DNA of 5,984 nucleotides from Candidatus Cellulosilyticum pullistercoris (GCA_018883705.1 JAHLFQ010000180.1:1-5984), one strand, 5' to 3'. Shown: positions 1 to 5,984, counted from the stretch's first letter. Numbers and translations: made by a program. The notes: generated from the letters alone by a model not told the origin.

Positions 1-55
1 AATAAAATAATGACGGAAAATGTAATTATTTGTAAAAAAATAATTAACAAAAATC

Positions 56-64
56 TGATATAAT
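56..64 (+). promoter_or_regulatory. Possible distal ptsH promoter (extended -10)
   Basis: TGATATAAT matches the extended -10 form TG-N-TATAAT exactly, with TATAAT at 59-64. No good -35 box sits 16-18 bp upstream; the nearest resemblance, TTGTAA at 30-35, is 23 bp away. Transcription would start near 71 and give a leader of about 160 nt before ptsH. In DNA this AT-rich a TATAAT box arises easily by chance, so this is weaker than the proximal candidate. Confidence 0.3.
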
Positions 65-96
65 AAGGTAGTAAAAATAAATTAAAAGATTTATTA

Positions 97-117
97 ACAT
101 TTTATTAATAAAAATGT
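97..117. repeat. AT-rich inverted repeat upstream of ptsH
   Basis: Perfect 7-bp arms ACATTTT (97-103) and AAAATGT (111-117) flank a 7-base centre, ATTAATA. The repeat lies between the two candidate ptsH promoters. It could be an operator, or a weak hairpin in a transcript from the upstream promoter. The arms are almost pure A/T in a very AT-rich region, so chance is a real alternative. Confidence 0.3.
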
Positions 118-151
118 AAGAGAATGTCTATTTATTATACAGTTATAGAAA

Positions 152-160
152 TGTTATAAT
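152..160 (+). promoter_or_regulatory. Likely ptsHI promoter (extended -10)
   Basis: TGTTATAAT is an exact TG-N-TATAAT extended -10 element (TATAAT at 155-160). A poor -35 match, TTATTA at 132-137, lies 17 bp upstream; an extended -10 can work without a good -35. Transcription would begin near 166-168, leaving a leader of about 63 nt. The predicted start falls on an inverted repeat (166-184). No CcpA-type cre site is visible nearby. Confidence 0.55.
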
Positions 161-165
161 TAAAG

Positions 166-184
166 ATATTTTAGGATAAAATAT
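166..184. repeat. 19-bp palindrome at predicted ptsH transcription start
   Basis: Perfect 8-bp arms ATATTTTA (166-173) and TAAAATAT (177-184) are separated by GGA. Its position, 6-24 bp downstream of the -10 box, would suit a repressor operator at +1 or a small hairpin at the 5' end of the mRNA. The arms are all A/T, which lowers its significance. Confidence 0.35.
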
Positions 185-229
185 ATTACAAACTAAATCA
201 AATGAACCTAAAAAGGGATAGGAGACATT

Positions 230-490
230 ATGACTACTTTAAACACAAAACTTAACAACGCTCAAGGATTACATGCTAGACCAGCAACATTATTCTGTAA
301 AGAAGCTGGGCAATTCAAATCAGATATTAAACTTGTTTGTGGAGACAAAGAAGGAAATGCAAAAAGCTTAATTGCTCTTTTAGCAATGGGTCTTACAGCA
401 GGTGCTGAACTTCAAGTTGTAGCTGAAGGAGAAGACGAAGAAGCTGCTGCAAAACATATGGCAGATTTTATTGCAACTTTCCAAGAATAA
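230..490 (+). CDS. ptsH: Phosphocarrier protein HPr
   Basis: HPr is the small cytoplasmic phosphocarrier of the PEP:sugar phosphotransferase system. It takes phosphate from Enzyme I and passes it to the EIIA domains of sugar permeases. The 86-residue product has the normal family length. The active-site motif GLHARPAT puts the phosphorylated histidine at His15, with Arg17 beside it. The second signature, GNAKSLIALLAMGL, places serine at position 46, the site that HPr kinase/phosphorylase modifies in Firmicutes so that HPr can act as a CcpA corepressor. The kinase itself is not in this window. The start is set by AGGAGA at 220-225, just upstream of the ATG. ptsI follows after 24 bp with no terminator between, so the two form an operon. 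Codon choice is rich in GAA, AAA and CTT, as in abundant proteins of AT-rich Firmicutes. The similar paralogue Crh lacks His15, so it is excluded. Confidence 0.97.
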   Translation: MTTLNTKLNNAQGLHARPATLFCKEAGQFKSDIKLVCGDKEGNAKSLIALLAMGLTAGAELQVVAEGEDEEAAAKHMADFIATFQE

Positions 491-514
491 TCCATAACTT
501 AGGAGGACAAGCAA

Positions 515-2128
515 ATGAAAAAGGGTATTGCAGCTTCTAAAGGTTATGCGATTGGAAATGTTTTCCTTTATGAAGAGCATGAACTAAAGATTACTGATGA
601 GAAAGTGACTGACACCGCCAAAGAAATTGAGAAACTTCAAAATGCAGTAAATCTTTGTAGAGAACAGCTTGAAAAAATTAAAGAAAAAACAATGAAAAAT
701 GTAGGTGAGCATGAAGCAGCTGTATTTGAGGCTCATATTCTTATTTTAGATGACCCAGAATTTATTGGTTCTGTAGAAACTGAAATTAAAAATAATGCAA
801 CAAATGCAATGAAAGCTGTAGAAACTGTTTCAAATAATCTTGTTATGATTTTTGAAGCAATTGATGATGCTTATTTAAGAGAACGTGCAGCTGATATCAA
901 AGATGTATCTAAACGTATACTTGCTAATTTAGCAGGTCATAGTATTGGATTAGAAATCGAAAAAGAAGATACAATCGTTGTAGCACACGATTTAACACCT
1001 TCTGATACAGCGCAACTTGATAAATCAAAAGTAAATGGTTTCATTACCAATATTGGAGGAAGAACTTCTCACTCAGCTATTATGGCAAGAACTCTTGAGA
1101 TTCCTGCTGTTGTAGGTCTTGGAGATATTACTACTTCAGTAAAAAATGATGATAAAGTAATTGTTGATGGGATTGAAGGAATTGTTATTATTAATCCAGA
1201 CCAAGAGACAATTGATGCTTATAAAGAAAAAATTAAAGCTTTTGAAGCAGAAAAAGAAGAACTTAAAAAACTTCTTAATGTTAAAGTGGTAACAAAAGAA
1301 GGTAAACATATTGAAGTATGTGGTAACATTGGTAAACCTCAAGATGTTGACCAAGTAATTGAAAATGGTGGAGATGGTGTTGGTTTATTTAGAACCGAAT
1401 TCCTATATATGGATAGAGATTCTGCACCAACAGAAGAAGAACAATATGAAGCTTATAAATATGTTCTAGAAGCAGTAAAAGGCAAAAAAGTTGTTATTAG
1501 AACATTAGATATTGGTGGAGATAAAGTTCTTCCTTATTTACCATTACCAGAAGAAATGAATCCATTCTTAGGATATAGAGCAATTCGTTTATGTTTAGAT
1601 CAAACAGATATCTTTAAAGTACAACTTCGTGCACTTCTTAGAGCATCTGTTTATGGAAAACTTGCAGTTATGTTCCCAATGATCTCAGGTATTGAAGAAT
1701 TTAACAATGCAAAAGCAGTTGTAGAAGAATGTAAACGTGAGCTTGATGCTGAAGGCATTGCTTATTCAGATTCAATCGAATGGGGAATGATGGTTGAAAT
1801 TCCAGCAGCAGCTGTTATGGCAGATGAACTTGCAAAACATGTTGATTTCTTCTCTATTGGTACAAATGACCTTATTCAATATACATTAGCAGCAGATAGA
1901 ATGAGTGAAAAAGTTTCTTATCTATACAACCCAATGCATCCAGCTGTTTTAAGACTCATTAAAATGACAATTGATGGAGCACATAAACATGGTAAATGGG
2001 TAGGAATGTGTGGAGAGATGGCTGGAGATGAAGCAGCTATTCCAACACTTCTTGAATACGGTTTAGATGAGTTCTCTATGAGTGCAACTTCTATTTTAGG
2101 TGCTAAGAGAATTTTAATGAATCAATAA
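515..2128 (+). CDS. ptsI: PTS Enzyme I (phosphoenolpyruvate-protein phosphotransferase)
   Basis: Enzyme I catalyses the first PTS step: it autophosphorylates with PEP and donates the phosphate to His15 of HPr in the cytoplasm. Domain order is the usual one: a helical HPr-binding N-terminal domain (about 1-125), the swivelling PEP-utiliser domain with the phosphohistidine motif GGRTSHSAIMAR (His186), and a C-terminal TIM-barrel PEP-binding domain (about 250-525). All main catalytic residues are present at a constant offset of -3 from the E. coli enzyme: His186 (189), Arg293 in GLFRTEF (296), Arg329 in IRTLDIGGDK (332), Glu428 in MVEIP (431), Asp452 in SIGTNDL (455) and Cys499 in GMCGEMAGD (502). 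At 537 residues it is shorter than the roughly 570-575 of E. coli and B. subtilis. The constant offset shows that the difference lies in the C-terminal tail, which ends soon after SATSILGAKRIL. AGGAGG at 501-506 sets the start. It is cotranscribed with ptsH and ends at a strong terminator. Confidence 0.97.
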   Translation: MKKGIAASKGYAIGNVFLYEEHELKITDEKVTDTAKEIEKLQNAVNLCREQLEKIKEKTMKNVGEHEAAVFEAHILILDDPEFIGSVETEIKNNATNAMKAVETVSNNLVMIFEAIDDAYLRERAADIKDVSKRILANLAGHSIGLEIEKEDTIVVAHDLTPSDTAQLDKSKVNGFITNIGGRTSHSAIMARTLEIPAVVGLGDITTSVKNDDKVIVDGIEGIVIINPDQETIDAYKEKIKAFEAEKEELKKLLNVKVVTKEGKHIEVCGNIGKPQDVDQVIENGGDGVGLFRTEFLYMDRDSAPTEEEQYEAYKYVLEAVKGKKVVIRTLDIGGDKVLPYLPLPEEMNPFLGYRAIRLCLDQTDIFKVQLRALLRASVYGKLAVMFPMISGIEEFNNAKAVVEECKRELDAEGIAYSDSIEWGMMVEIPAAAVMADELAKHVDFFSIGTNDLIQYTLAADRMSEKVSYLYNPMHPAVLRLIKMTIDGAHKHGKWVGMCGEMAGDEAAIPTLLEYGLDEFSMSATSILGAKRILMNQ

Positions 2129-2136
2129 TAAAAGAT

Positions 2137-2181
2137 AAAAAGTAGCTTATGAGTAGGATAAGACTCATAGGCTACTTTTTT
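2137..2181 (+). terminator. Intrinsic terminator of the ptsHI operon
   Basis: Arms at 2137-2154 and 2163-2180 pair over 18 bp, with a single G-U wobble, around an 8-base loop (AGGATAAG). The core is GTAGCTTATGAGT against ACTCATAGGCTAC, followed by six T residues (2176-2181). It begins 8 bp after the ptsI stop codon. The A-run on the left arm means it could also slow transcription from the other side, but no minus-strand gene is close enough to need it. Confidence 0.93.
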
Positions 2182-2294
2182 ATTTAAAATATTTTTTAAG
2201 CTATAGAATACTTGATGTATTTAAAAGAGATGGTTTAAGATGAGATATAGCATATTATTTAGATGAAGCATAAGTATCAAGATAGGAGGTTCAT

Positions 2295-3083
2295 ATGAAG
2301 AATAGGATGAAACGTGACGGACATATACATACACCCTTTTGTCCACATGGAACTAAAGATACGTTGGAGGCGTATGCCAATGAAGCGATAAGGCTTGGGA
2401 GAGAGGAGATTACATTTACAGAACATTTTCCACTACCTAACAAAGTGACAACAAAAACCTTTGCAAGAGAGTGTTCGCTTTTACATGAAGAGGTACCTTT
2501 ATATTTAGAGGCAATAACTGACCTGAAGAGAAAATTTGAAGGGAAGCTTAAGATTAATAAAGGGTTTGAAGTAGATTATGTAGAAAGTTTTGAAGATGAA
2601 ATAACAAAATATCTTAACCAATATGGTGAGGAAATAGAAGATGCTATTTTATCTGTACACTTTGTGAGATATGAAGGAAAATACTATGCGATAGATTATC
2701 TGCCTGACTTTGAGGCTTTACTGAATCGTTTAGATAACCTAGAAGCTGTATATGATTTGTATTTTCGAACGATTTTAAAGTCTATAGAGTCTGATTTAGG
2801 ACCTTTTAAGCCGAAACGAATCGGTCATCCTAGTTTAATACGTATATTTAATCGGAAATATCCTATTAAATATGATGATAAAGGCTTGTTCGATGAAATC
2901 GTTTCTAAAATAATAGAAGGAGGCTATGAGATTGACTTTAATGTAGCAGGGTTACGTAAGGTAGATTGTAAAGAAACCTATCCGAGTGGAAGGCTTTTAG
3001 AGTTAATAATGCAATACAATATAAAATGTGTTGGGGGCTCAGACTCTCATGAGGTAGCACAAATGGCCTTATTATCTAAATAA
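2295..3083 (+). CDS. hisK: Histidinol-phosphatase, PHP family (HisJ/HisK type)
   Basis: This family hydrolyses L-histidinol phosphate to L-histidinol, the penultimate stage of histidine synthesis, using a metal cluster in a PHP-type barrel. The start of the protein, KRDGHIHTPFCPHGTKDTLE, is the strongly conserved family N-terminus. Likely metal ligands are His10 and His12 (HIH), Glu43-His44 (TEHF), Glu92 (GFEVDY), His122 (LSVHF), His178 (GHPSL) and Asp250 and His252 (GSDSH). The 262-residue length is about normal, though only ten residues follow the last metal motif, so the C-terminal tail is short. AGGAGG at 2284-2289 lies five bases before this ATG; a second ATG at 2307 is too far from it. 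The gene stands alone, with terminators on both sides and no other his gene in view. The upstream gap (2182-2283) must hold its promoter, but only weak candidates are seen. Other PHP phosphoesterases are the alternative, but the N-terminal signature makes them unlikely. B. subtilis literature also calls this gene hisJ. Confidence 0.9.
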   Translation: MKNRMKRDGHIHTPFCPHGTKDTLEAYANEAIRLGREEITFTEHFPLPNKVTTKTFARECSLLHEEVPLYLEAITDLKRKFEGKLKINKGFEVDYVESFEDEITKYLNQYGEEIEDAILSVHFVRYEGKYYAIDYLPDFEALLNRLDNLEAVYDLYFRTILKSIESDLGPFKPKRIGHPSLIRIFNRKYPIKYDDKGLFDEIVSKIIEGGYEIDFNVAGLRKVDCKETYPSGRLLELIMQYNIKCVGGSDSHEVAQMALLSK

Positions 3084-3128
3084 AGAAAAATGAGGGGATA
3101 CCTTAAAGGTATCCCCTCATTTTTCTTT
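3082..3128. terminator. Bidirectional terminator between hisK and galT
   Basis: A perfect inverted repeat has 23-bp arms (3082-3104 and 3106-3128) around one central base. The GC core is TGAGGGGATACC against GGTATCCCCTCA, and the realistic loop is TTAAA (3103-3107). On the + strand the stem runs into TTTTTCTTTTT, and on the - strand into TTTTTCTTTATTT, so it can end transcription from both sides. It overlaps the last two bases of the hisK stop codon and begins 20 bp beyond the galT stop codon, as expected for a terminator shared by converging units. Confidence 0.93.
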
Positions 3129-3148
3129 TTAAAAGTTAGATGAATAGC

Positions 3149-4624
3149 CTACAGCGTATCAATAAACTGCTTAAAGTGCATAATGCCTTCTGAAGTCATT
3201 TTAAATACACCCGCATCTTCTAGTACGCGACTAAATTTCTGCCCTACGGCATGTTCTATATAGCGATCTATATTGATTGTTGTATCATAAGAGTGCTTAA
3301 GTTCTTCAGCCCAAGCTAAGTGATAAGTAGCCACTTGATTTGAAGTGCCTTTTATATAGGCTTTAACGTCTTCTAGTTCTTTTTGGAGACGTCCTGGTAA
3401 AATAGCTAGCCCCATTACTTCGATTAAGCCAATATTTTCCTTCTTGATATGCTGAACATCAGTATGAGGATGAAAAATACCTAATGGATGCTCATCGTTT
3501 GTACGATTATTACGTAGAACGATGTCCATAATAAATTGATTATCTTTTTTTCTAGCAATAGGCGTAATCGTATTATGTCTTACATTACCTGTATGGGATA
3601 AAATATCGACTTTACTATCCGAATAAACTTTCCATTTTTCATAAATATAATGAGTACATTCTGCAACTTCTTCTAAACTTGAACCTGAAATAGAAATGGT
3701 GGAAAGTGGCCATTTTAGGAGACGACATTGAACACCAGGAAAAGTTTTGATGCTAAAGGTATCAATGACAGAGGCCCTGTGAATAGGGAACTCATAACGA
3801 CCGCCTTGATAATGTTCGTGAGCAAGAATAGAACCGCCTACAATAGGTAAATCAGCATTAGAACCAATGAAGTAATGAGGAAATGCCTGAACAAAACTTA
3901 AAAGATTATAAAAACTATTTTTAGTAAGAGTCATGGGTTCATGGGTTTTAGAAAGTAAAATACAGTGTTCATTATAGTACAAATAGGGTGAATACTGGAG
4001 CATCCAGTCATGATGATTTAGATTAAGATGAATCATACGGTGATTTGCTCGGTCTGGTAAGTGACTTGTACCAGAAAAACCTTCATTTTCTACACATAGT
4101 AGGCAAGTTGGATAAGTTAAGCTAGGCATTGTTTTTTGTTTAGCTATATCTTTGGGATCTTTTTCTGGCTTAGAAAGATTAATCGTAATATCAAGTGTGC
4201 CATAAGGTGAAGGGGAGTGGAAAATCATATTTTTGGCAATGCGATTCATTTTAATATAGTTAGAATGCTGACTTAACTTATAGAAATAAGTGGTGGCATC
4301 TTCAGGATGGAGGTCATATTTGTGCCAAAAGTTAGCTTCCACTTGAGAAGGAGTTGGTAGAAAAAGATTCATTAATGTACTTGTAAAACAATCTTTTTGT
4401 GAAAGCGTATCTTCAATAATACCTTTAGATGCAGCTAGGGAAGCTAGTGCATCTAAAGTTTCATAGAGTGTTGTTTGCGTAGGCGCAGTAGGTTCATAAT
4501 GGACTTCTTGAAAAGCAGCTAACAAACGATTGCGCATATAAATAGCATCTCGTGAAGTGATTAATTCATTCTGAATTGAAATCTCTATTAAACGTTCGAT
4601 AAGTCCATAAAGTGTATTCATCAT
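3149..4624 (-). CDS. galT: UDP-glucose--hexose-1-phosphate uridylyltransferase, class II
   Basis: GalT swaps the hexose of UDP-glucose for galactose 1-phosphate, giving UDP-galactose and glucose 1-phosphate in the Leloir pathway. The 491-residue protein fits the longer class II enzymes of Firmicutes, not the roughly 350-residue class I type of E. coli. Diagnostic stretches are a CLLC pair (Cys174, Cys177), GGSILAHEHYQGG (residues 263-275) and HPHTDVQHIKKENIGLIEVMG (385-405). His269-Glu-His271-Tyr-Gln corresponds to the HPHxQ active site of class I, so His271 is the probable uridylylated nucleophile (inferred from that likeness). Two ATG codons are adjacent, at 4624 and 4621. The ribosome binding site AAGGAG (4634-4629) is 4 and 7 bases away, so the second may be the main start, giving 490 residues. 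The first ATG shares one base with the galE stop, implying translational coupling. The unit ends at the terminator shared with hisK. Confidence 0.95.
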   Translation of the reverse strand: MMNTLYGLIERLIEISIQNELITSRDAIYMRNRLLAAFQEVHYEPTAPTQTTLYETLDALASLAASKGIIEDTLSQKDCFTSTLMNLFLPTPSQVEANFWHKYDLHPEDATTYFYKLSQHSNYIKMNRIAKNMIFHSPSPYGTLDITINLSKPEKDPKDIAKQKTMPSLTYPTCLLCVENEGFSGTSHLPDRANHRMIHLNLNHHDWMLQYSPYLYYNEHCILLSKTHEPMTLTKNSFYNLLSFVQAFPHYFIGSNADLPIVGGSILAHEHYQGGRYEFPIHRASVIDTFSIKTFPGVQCRLLKWPLSTISISGSSLEEVAECTHYIYEKWKVYSDSKVDILSHTGNVRHNTITPIARKKDNQFIMDIVLRNNRTNDEHPLGIFHPHTDVQHIKKENIGLIEVMGLAILPGRLQKELEDVKAYIKGTSNQVATYHLAWAEELKHSYDTTINIDRYIEHAVGQKFSRVLEDAGVFKMTSEGIMHFKQFIDTL

Positions 4625-5616
4625 TATTCTCCTTTATATCCATTTGGATGACTTTGGTGCCATTTCCATGCAGAAGCAATAATATACTTAATATCGGTAT
4701 ATTGTGGGGTCCAACCAAGTACTTTTTTTGCTTTTTCAGAAGAAGCGATTAATAAAGCAGGGTCACCAGCACGTCTTTCGCCAATCTCCATTGGAATGGG
4801 GTGGCCAGTAACTGCTCTAGCTGCTTCAATCATTTCTAGAACAGAGTAGCCTGTATTACTACCTAAGTTAAAGATATTACTTTCTCCACCATTCATTAAA
4901 TATTGAAGCGCTAAGATATGAGCATTTACTAAATCTGTAATATGAATATAGTCTCTAATACAAGTACCATCTTTTGTTGGATAATCTGTTCCAAAAACAG
5001 TAATATGAGGTCTTTGGCCAAGAGGGACTTGTAAAATAAGTGGGATGAGATGGGTTTCTGTAGTATGGGCTTCACCAATAGTACCACTTGCATCTGCGCC
5101 AGCTACATTAAAATAACGTAAGCAAACATAGTTAAGATCATGTGCTTTATGAGTCCACTTAAGCATCTTTTCAATAGCTAATTTTGTTTCCCCATAGGTA
5201 TTAGTAGGTGAAGTAGGGGTACTTTCTAGAATAGGCATTTCTGTAACTTCGCCATAAGTGGCAGCAGTTGAAGAAAAAACAATATTTTTAACGCCTGTTT
5301 CAATTAATACTTCTAGAAGTGTTTCAGTACCTGTTACGTTATTATTATAGTATTTAAGTGGGTTTGTCATAGATTCACCTACTAAAGAGTTTGCAGCAAA
5401 GTGTATGACACCATCTACAGTTTCTTTTTCGAAGACTGCTTTAAGCGCCTCTTTATTTCGAATATCCACTTGATAGAAAGGTATATTTTGAGGCACACTT
5501 TCACGATGACCTGTTTCTAGGCTATCAATAACAATTACCTCATCCCCGTTTTCTATAAGTTGTTTGACTGCATGAGAGCCAATGTAGCCTGCTCCTCCAA
5601 CTACGATTATCTTCAT
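4624..5616 (-). CDS. galE: UDP-glucose 4-epimerase
   Basis: GalE interconverts UDP-galactose and UDP-glucose with tightly bound NAD, closing the Leloir cycle and supplying UDP-galactose for surface sugars. The 330-residue product has family-normal length and is an extended short-chain dehydrogenase. It shows the N-terminal Rossmann motif GGAGYIGSH (residues 7-15), Asp31 after the second strand as expected for NAD binding, HFAA (72-75), the catalytic SST (115-117; Thr117 stands where E. coli has Ser124), YGETK with Tyr141 and Lys145, RYFNVAG (167-173), RDYIH (221-225) and RRAGDPA (281-287) in the substrate-binding part. AGGAGGT at 5628-5622 sets the start, five bases from the ATG. It lies 152 bp downstream of galK and overlaps galT by one base (TAATG). 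A possible promoter and operator-like repeats lie just upstream. Other UDP-sugar epimerases are similar, but the gal neighbours settle the assignment. Confidence 0.96.
   Translation of the reverse strand: MKIIVVGGAGYIGSHAVKQLIENGDEVIVIDSLETGHRESVPQNIPFYQVDIRNKEALKAVFEKETVDGVIHFAANSLVGESMTNPLKYYNNNVTGTETLLEVLIETGVKNIVFSSTAATYGEVTEMPILESTPTSPTNTYGETKLAIEKMLKWTHKAHDLNYVCLRYFNVAGADASGTIGEAHTTETHLIPLILQVPLGQRPHITVFGTDYPTKDGTCIRDYIHITDLVNAHILALQYLMNGGESNIFNLGSNTGYSVLEMIEAARAVTGHPIPMEIGERRAGDPALLIASSEKAKKVLGWTPQYTDIKYIIASAWKWHQSHPNGYKGE
4629..4634 (-). promoter_or_regulatory. galT ribosome binding site inside galE 3' end
   Basis: Read on the minus strand this is AAGGAG, formed by the last galE codons (TAT AAA GGA GAA TAA). 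It lies 4 bases from the ATG at 4624 and 7 bases from the ATG at 4621. The spacing favours the second ATG. Placement inside galE means ribosomes finishing galE can restart directly on galT. Confidence 0.8.
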
Positions 5617-5721
5617 AAATTACCTCCTAATATGTAATATACAATATGATTCATAGCATATAGCCTGATGGTGATATACAAACAGATAGTGATTAGATAT
5701 ACGAATGTGTTAAGTCATTTG

Positions 5722-5743
5722 TTGTATAGATTAAATTATACAA
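5722..5743. promoter_or_regulatory. Candidate operator, TTGTATA-N8-TATACAA
   Basis: Perfect 7-bp arms (5722-5728 and 5737-5743) surround eight bases. On the minus strand the right part of the element contains the TATAAT box at 5740-5735, so a bound protein would cover the -10 region of the proposed galE promoter. The sequence does not resemble a CcpA cre site or a GalR-type operator. The half-site recalls the TTGTATA arms of some GntR-family sites such as the TreR site, but the 8-base spacing differs, so no regulator can be named. Confidence 0.4.
5735..5740 (-). promoter_or_regulatory. Possible internal promoter for galET (-10 box)
   Basis: TATAAT reads on the minus strand at 5740-5735, 29 bp past the galK stop. 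No convincing -35 is found at the right spacing (TATCTT at 5763-5758). Transcription would begin near 5728, with a leader of about 110 nt to galE. galE and galT could also be read from a galK promoter outside the window, as no terminator is visible between galK and galE. Confidence 0.35.
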
Positions 5744-5768
5744 TAAAATGTTTTATAAAGATAGAAAA

Positions 5769-5984
5769 CTAAAAAAGTTGAGTAGGGCCATTACCAACAG
5801 TTGCTTTATAGAAGGAAGCATCATAGCCAATGACTTCTTTATATCTTGCACTTACTTTTTCTATGAGTGAGTCCACAAGTGTACTTTTAACTAGGGCAAT
5901 AGCACAACCACCAAATCCAGCACCTGTCATACGTGCACCAATGGCACCTTCTTCTAGAGCAGTTTCGACTAAAGTATCAAGCTC
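5769..5984 (-). CDS. galK: Galactokinase, C-terminal part (runs off the window)
   Basis: Galactokinase phosphorylates galactose with ATP to galactose 1-phosphate, the substrate of GalT. Only the last 71 codons and the TAG stop (5771-5769) are in the window; the gene continues past the right edge, so its start is not seen. The fragment begins ELDTLVETALEEG and contains GARMTGAGFGGCAIALV (fragment residues 16-32), the third conserved motif of GHMP kinases in its galactokinase form. It ends in YDASFYKATVGNGPTQLF, typical of galactokinase C-termini. It reads in the same direction as galE and galT, giving the order galK-galE-galT. The galK-galE distance of 152 bp is long for genes of one operon and carries promoter-like and operator-like sequences. 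The kinase family is certain; galactokinase rather than another GHMP kinase follows from the motif form and the neighbours. Confidence 0.94.
   Translation of the reverse strand, partial: ELDTLVETALEEGAIGARMTGAGFGGCAIALVKSTLVDSLIEKVSARYKEVIGYDASFYKATVGNGPTQLF

Larger units (their letters stand above)
5637..5743. repeat. Cluster of ATATACAA half-sites in galK-galE gap
   Basis: On the + strand ATATACAA occurs exactly at 5637-5644 and 5674-5681, as the variant ATATACGAA at 5697-5705, and as TATACAA at 5737-5743. A reverse copy, TTGTATA, lies at 5722-5728. Two short perfect palindromes also lie here: TGTA-ATA-TACA (5633-5643) and TATGA-T-TCATA (5645-5655). Repeated half-sites next to a promoter suggest binding by a regulator. 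The low complexity of the DNA allows chance as an alternative. Confidence 0.35.

Noticed and set aside
207..222. CCT near the ptsH ribosome binding site that could pair with AGG
   Set aside because: Three base pairs are too few to support a hairpin or a translational switch.
1..229. Riboswitch, antiterminator or RNA gene in the ptsH leader
   Set aside because: No conserved riboswitch core, terminator stem with T-run or tRNA-like fold can be made out; only AT-rich short palindromes are present.
380..580. Minus-strand reading frame of 66 codons across the ptsH-ptsI junction
   Set aside because: It lies opposite two certain genes, has no ribosome binding site and gives a low-complexity product with no recognisable motif.
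1136..1354. Minus-strand reading frame of 72 codons inside ptsI
   Set aside because: It is a Phe/Asn-rich shadow of the AAA-rich ptsI coding strand, with no family resemblance.
2212..2241. Possible hisK promoter, TTGATG then TAAGAT 18 bp later
   Set aside because: Each box matches only four of six positions, and other equally weak pairs exist in the same gap, such as TATTAT at 2253-2258 with no -35.
4400..4413. TGAAAGCG sequence resembling half of a CcpA cre site
   Set aside because: Only the left half matches, the right half departs from the consensus, and it lies deep inside galT coding sequence far from any promoter.
1..5984. Mobile element, CRISPR array, toxin-antitoxin or defence genes
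   Set aside because: All coding space is taken by PTS, hisK and gal genes with intact motifs, and no transposase, spaced repeats or terminal repeats are visible.

Overview
The window holds two carbohydrate-metabolism blocks of an AT-rich, low-GC Gram-positive bacterium, with one amino-acid biosynthesis gene between them. Strong AGGAGG-type ribosome binding sites, an HPr that carries both His15 and the regulatory Ser46, a PHP-type histidinol phosphatase and a class II (Firmicutes-type) GalT all point to a Firmicute, most likely a Clostridia/Lachnospiraceae-like anaerobe. The exact genus cannot be fixed from this sequence.

Left part, + strand: an AT-rich leader (1-229) with two TATAAT boxes of the extended -10 type and two short inverted repeats, then ptsH (HPr) and ptsI (Enzyme I) 24 bp apart, closed by a strong intrinsic terminator at 2137-2181. 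These are the two general proteins of the PEP:sugar phosphotransferase system. Enzyme I takes phosphate from PEP and hands it to His15 of HPr, which supplies all sugar-specific permeases. Middle, + strand: a single-gene unit for a PHP-family histidinol-phosphatase (hisK), whose stop codon lies inside a 47-bp inverted repeat at 3082-3128. That repeat looks like a bidirectional terminator shared with the converging gal genes.

Right part, - strand: a Leloir-pathway cluster transcribed leftward in the order galK (only its last 71 codons are in the window), galE, galT. GalK would phosphorylate galactose, GalT exchanges it onto UDP, and GalE regenerates UDP-glucose. galE and galT overlap by one base (TAATG), with the galT ribosome binding site inside the last galE codons. 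The 152-bp galK-galE gap contains a TATAAT box embedded in an inverted repeat (TTGTATA-N8-TATACAA) and further copies of the same half-site, suggesting a regulated internal promoter.

Every coding region belongs to a well-known family with its key residues intact. I see no mobile element, RNA gene, CRISPR array or undescribed system. The least explained sequence is the set of AT-rich palindromes in the two regulatory gaps, upstream of ptsH and between galK and galE.
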